From NCBI GenBank assembly GCA_050288705.1, contig JBNKEI010000143.1, forward strand, positions 1 to 7,620: a DNA stretch of 7,620 bases, given 5' to 3'. Made by a program: the position numbers and the translations under genes. Of the stretch, positions 6,880 to 7,620 are shown one piece after another. A model generated the notes under the pieces. It searched no databases and was not told the origin of the DNA. It saw only the letters and a list, made by a program, of their open reading frames with translations. The stretch is from JBNKEI01 sp050288705. GTDB taxonomy: Bacteria; Myxococcota; Myxococcia; Myxococcales; UBA5297. The number at the start of each line of letters is the position of its first letter. The stretch's first letter is position 1.

Positions 6880-6911
6880 TTTACCGGGCAAATTTTGTTT
6901 TGCCCGGTAAA
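6880..6911 (+). terminator. Strong hairpin terminator after hppA, possibly shared with the convergent gene
   Basis: TTTACCGGGCAAA-type arms, with the left arm at 6880-6892 and the right arm at 6899-6911, form a perfect 13-bp stem around a 6-nt loop, starting 22 nt after the hppA stop codon. A T-rich stretch follows on the plus strand. The gene on the other strand ends at 6956, so the same hairpin could also stop its transcripts, although the minus-strand side has no good T run. Confidence 0.85.
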
Positions 6912-6918
6912 ATATTTA

Positions 6919-6932
6919 GTTTATTTGTAAAC
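6919..6932. repeat. Small A/T-rich inverted repeat in the convergent gap
   Basis: GTTTA (6919-6923) and TAAAC (6928-6932) flank a 4-nt loop. It lies between the main terminator and the end of the regulator gene and may assist termination on the minus strand; the stem is weak. Confidence 0.3.
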
Positions 6933-6955
6933 ATTAACAAAATACCCAACAGAGC

Positions 6956-7620
6956 TTATCTAATTTGCTGAGCATAAGTCACTAAATAAAGAATTGCTTG
7001 GGTGTCCGACAAATTACGATATACATGTGGGCTATCGGCATCGAAAACAATAGCATCGCCGGTTTCTAGTCTATAGCAGCCATCTTTGGTTTCGATTTCT
7101 ACACACCCCTCAGTAACAATAATATTTTCCTGAGTACCAAATACATGAGCTTCCGCACGCTCAATTCCCCCTGGCGCAAGTCGCAATTCGTAAAACTCAG
7201 CACGCCTCTGTTCATCGAATGGAAATAAAGCGCGCGAAACGAACGAGCCATCGGCGTTAGTCAATAGCTTGGCTTGTTTTGCCGGAAGTACTACCGTTCG
7301 ACTTCGAGATTGGTCTCCCAATAGCGCAGACATCTGCACTTCCAACGCCTTAGAAATCTTCCATAAAACGTTGATGGTAGGAACACTTTGCCCTAGCTCA
7401 ATTTGGCTTAGCATGGCTCGGCTTACACCAGACGCCCGTCCTAGCTTTTCGAGAGATAGGCCGCGAGACTGCCGCAGACGCCTTAAATTAACGCCAACTA
7501 TCGAACCGAGCTGAGCAGAACCGTGGTCTTCTTCCTGCTTGCCTTCTAGAGCAGTAATGCTTTTTGACTTTTCGTCACCCAATTCTTCTTCACTCGCATG
7601 GACATGTGGTTCGGCAAGAG
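6956..7620 (-). CDS. XRE-family HTH transcriptional regulator with C-terminal cupin (5' end open)
   Basis: This is a predicted cytoplasmic DNA-binding regulator in which a cupin sensor domain controls an N-terminal helix-turn-helix. Numbered from the TTG at 7582, the HTH spans about residues 28-88 (VGVNLRRLRQSRGLSLEKLG, then GVSRAMLSQIELGQSVPT), and the recognition helix is near 53-64. The cupin covers about 130-205, with the blocks YELRLAPGGIERAEAH, ENIIVTEGCVEIE, LETGDAIVFDADSPHVYRN and a terminal ILYLVTYA. His146 and His186 are candidate metal or ligand residues. The frame stays open through base 7620 with no ATG or GTG, and TTG 7582 lacks a good ribosome-binding site, so the true start is probably beyond the window. 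The visible N-terminus before the HTH is acidic and low in complexity. Relatives regulate amino-acid, polyamine or stress genes; the target here is unknown. It converges on hppA. Confidence 0.9.
   Translation of the reverse strand, partial: LAEPHVHASEEELGDEKSKSITALEGKQEEDHGSAQLGSIVGVNLRRLRQSRGLSLEKLGRASGVSRAMLSQIELGQSVPTINVLWKISKALEVQMSALLGDQSRSRTVVLPAKQAKLLTNADGSFVSRALFPFDEQRRAEFYELRLAPGGIERAEAHVFGTQENIIVTEGCVEIETKDGCYRLETGDAIVFDADSPHVYRNLSDTQAILYLVTYAQQIR

Overview
The window comes from a bacterial chromosome of moderate G+C (mid-40s percent by eye). Six protein-coding genes are visible. Two of them are cut by, or open to, the window edges. I see no tRNA, rRNA, CRISPR array, insertion sequence or phage gene. 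The mix of genes suggests a Myxococcota or related 'deltaproteobacterial' lineage: a coiled-coil protein with a TIGR02266-like PilZ domain, an XRE-cupin regulator of a type familiar in that group, and a thiouridylase-like PP-loop protein. The G+C looks low for classical myxobacteria. This placement is inference from protein style, not a database result.

Layout: (1) 1-467 (+) is the C-terminal third of the TldD zinc metallopeptidase. (2) About 658-1500 (+) is a coiled-coil protein with a degenerate C-terminal PilZ domain. (3) 1535-2560 (-) is a PP-loop tRNA-thiouridylase-like protein with three candidate catalytic cysteines; it converges on the PilZ gene across a 34-nt gap. (4) 2785-4068 (+) is a secreted or periplasmic solute-binding protein of a sugar-type ABC transporter, with no permease or ATPase gene next to it. 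(5) 4389-6857 (+) is a large membrane-bound, proton-type pyrophosphatase (HppA-like), preceded by a 320-nt non-coding stretch and followed by a strong hairpin terminator. (6) 6956-7620 (-) is an XRE-family HTH-cupin regulator whose 5' end lies at or beyond the window edge.

The orientations (+ + - + + -) and the long spacers argue against one operon. These look like six mostly independent housekeeping or regulatory units: peptide processing, c-di-GMP-type signalling or a remnant of it, tRNA thiolation, solute capture, pyrophosphate-driven ion pumping, and cupin-gated transcription control. I found no clear new multi-gene system. The most distinctive item is the pyrophosphatase. It keeps the catalytic aspartates and the lysine linked to K+ independence, but its core motif, a one-residue deletion, an enlarged loop and an apparent signal peptide place it away from textbook H+-PPases, probably in the divergent H+-PPase subfamily.
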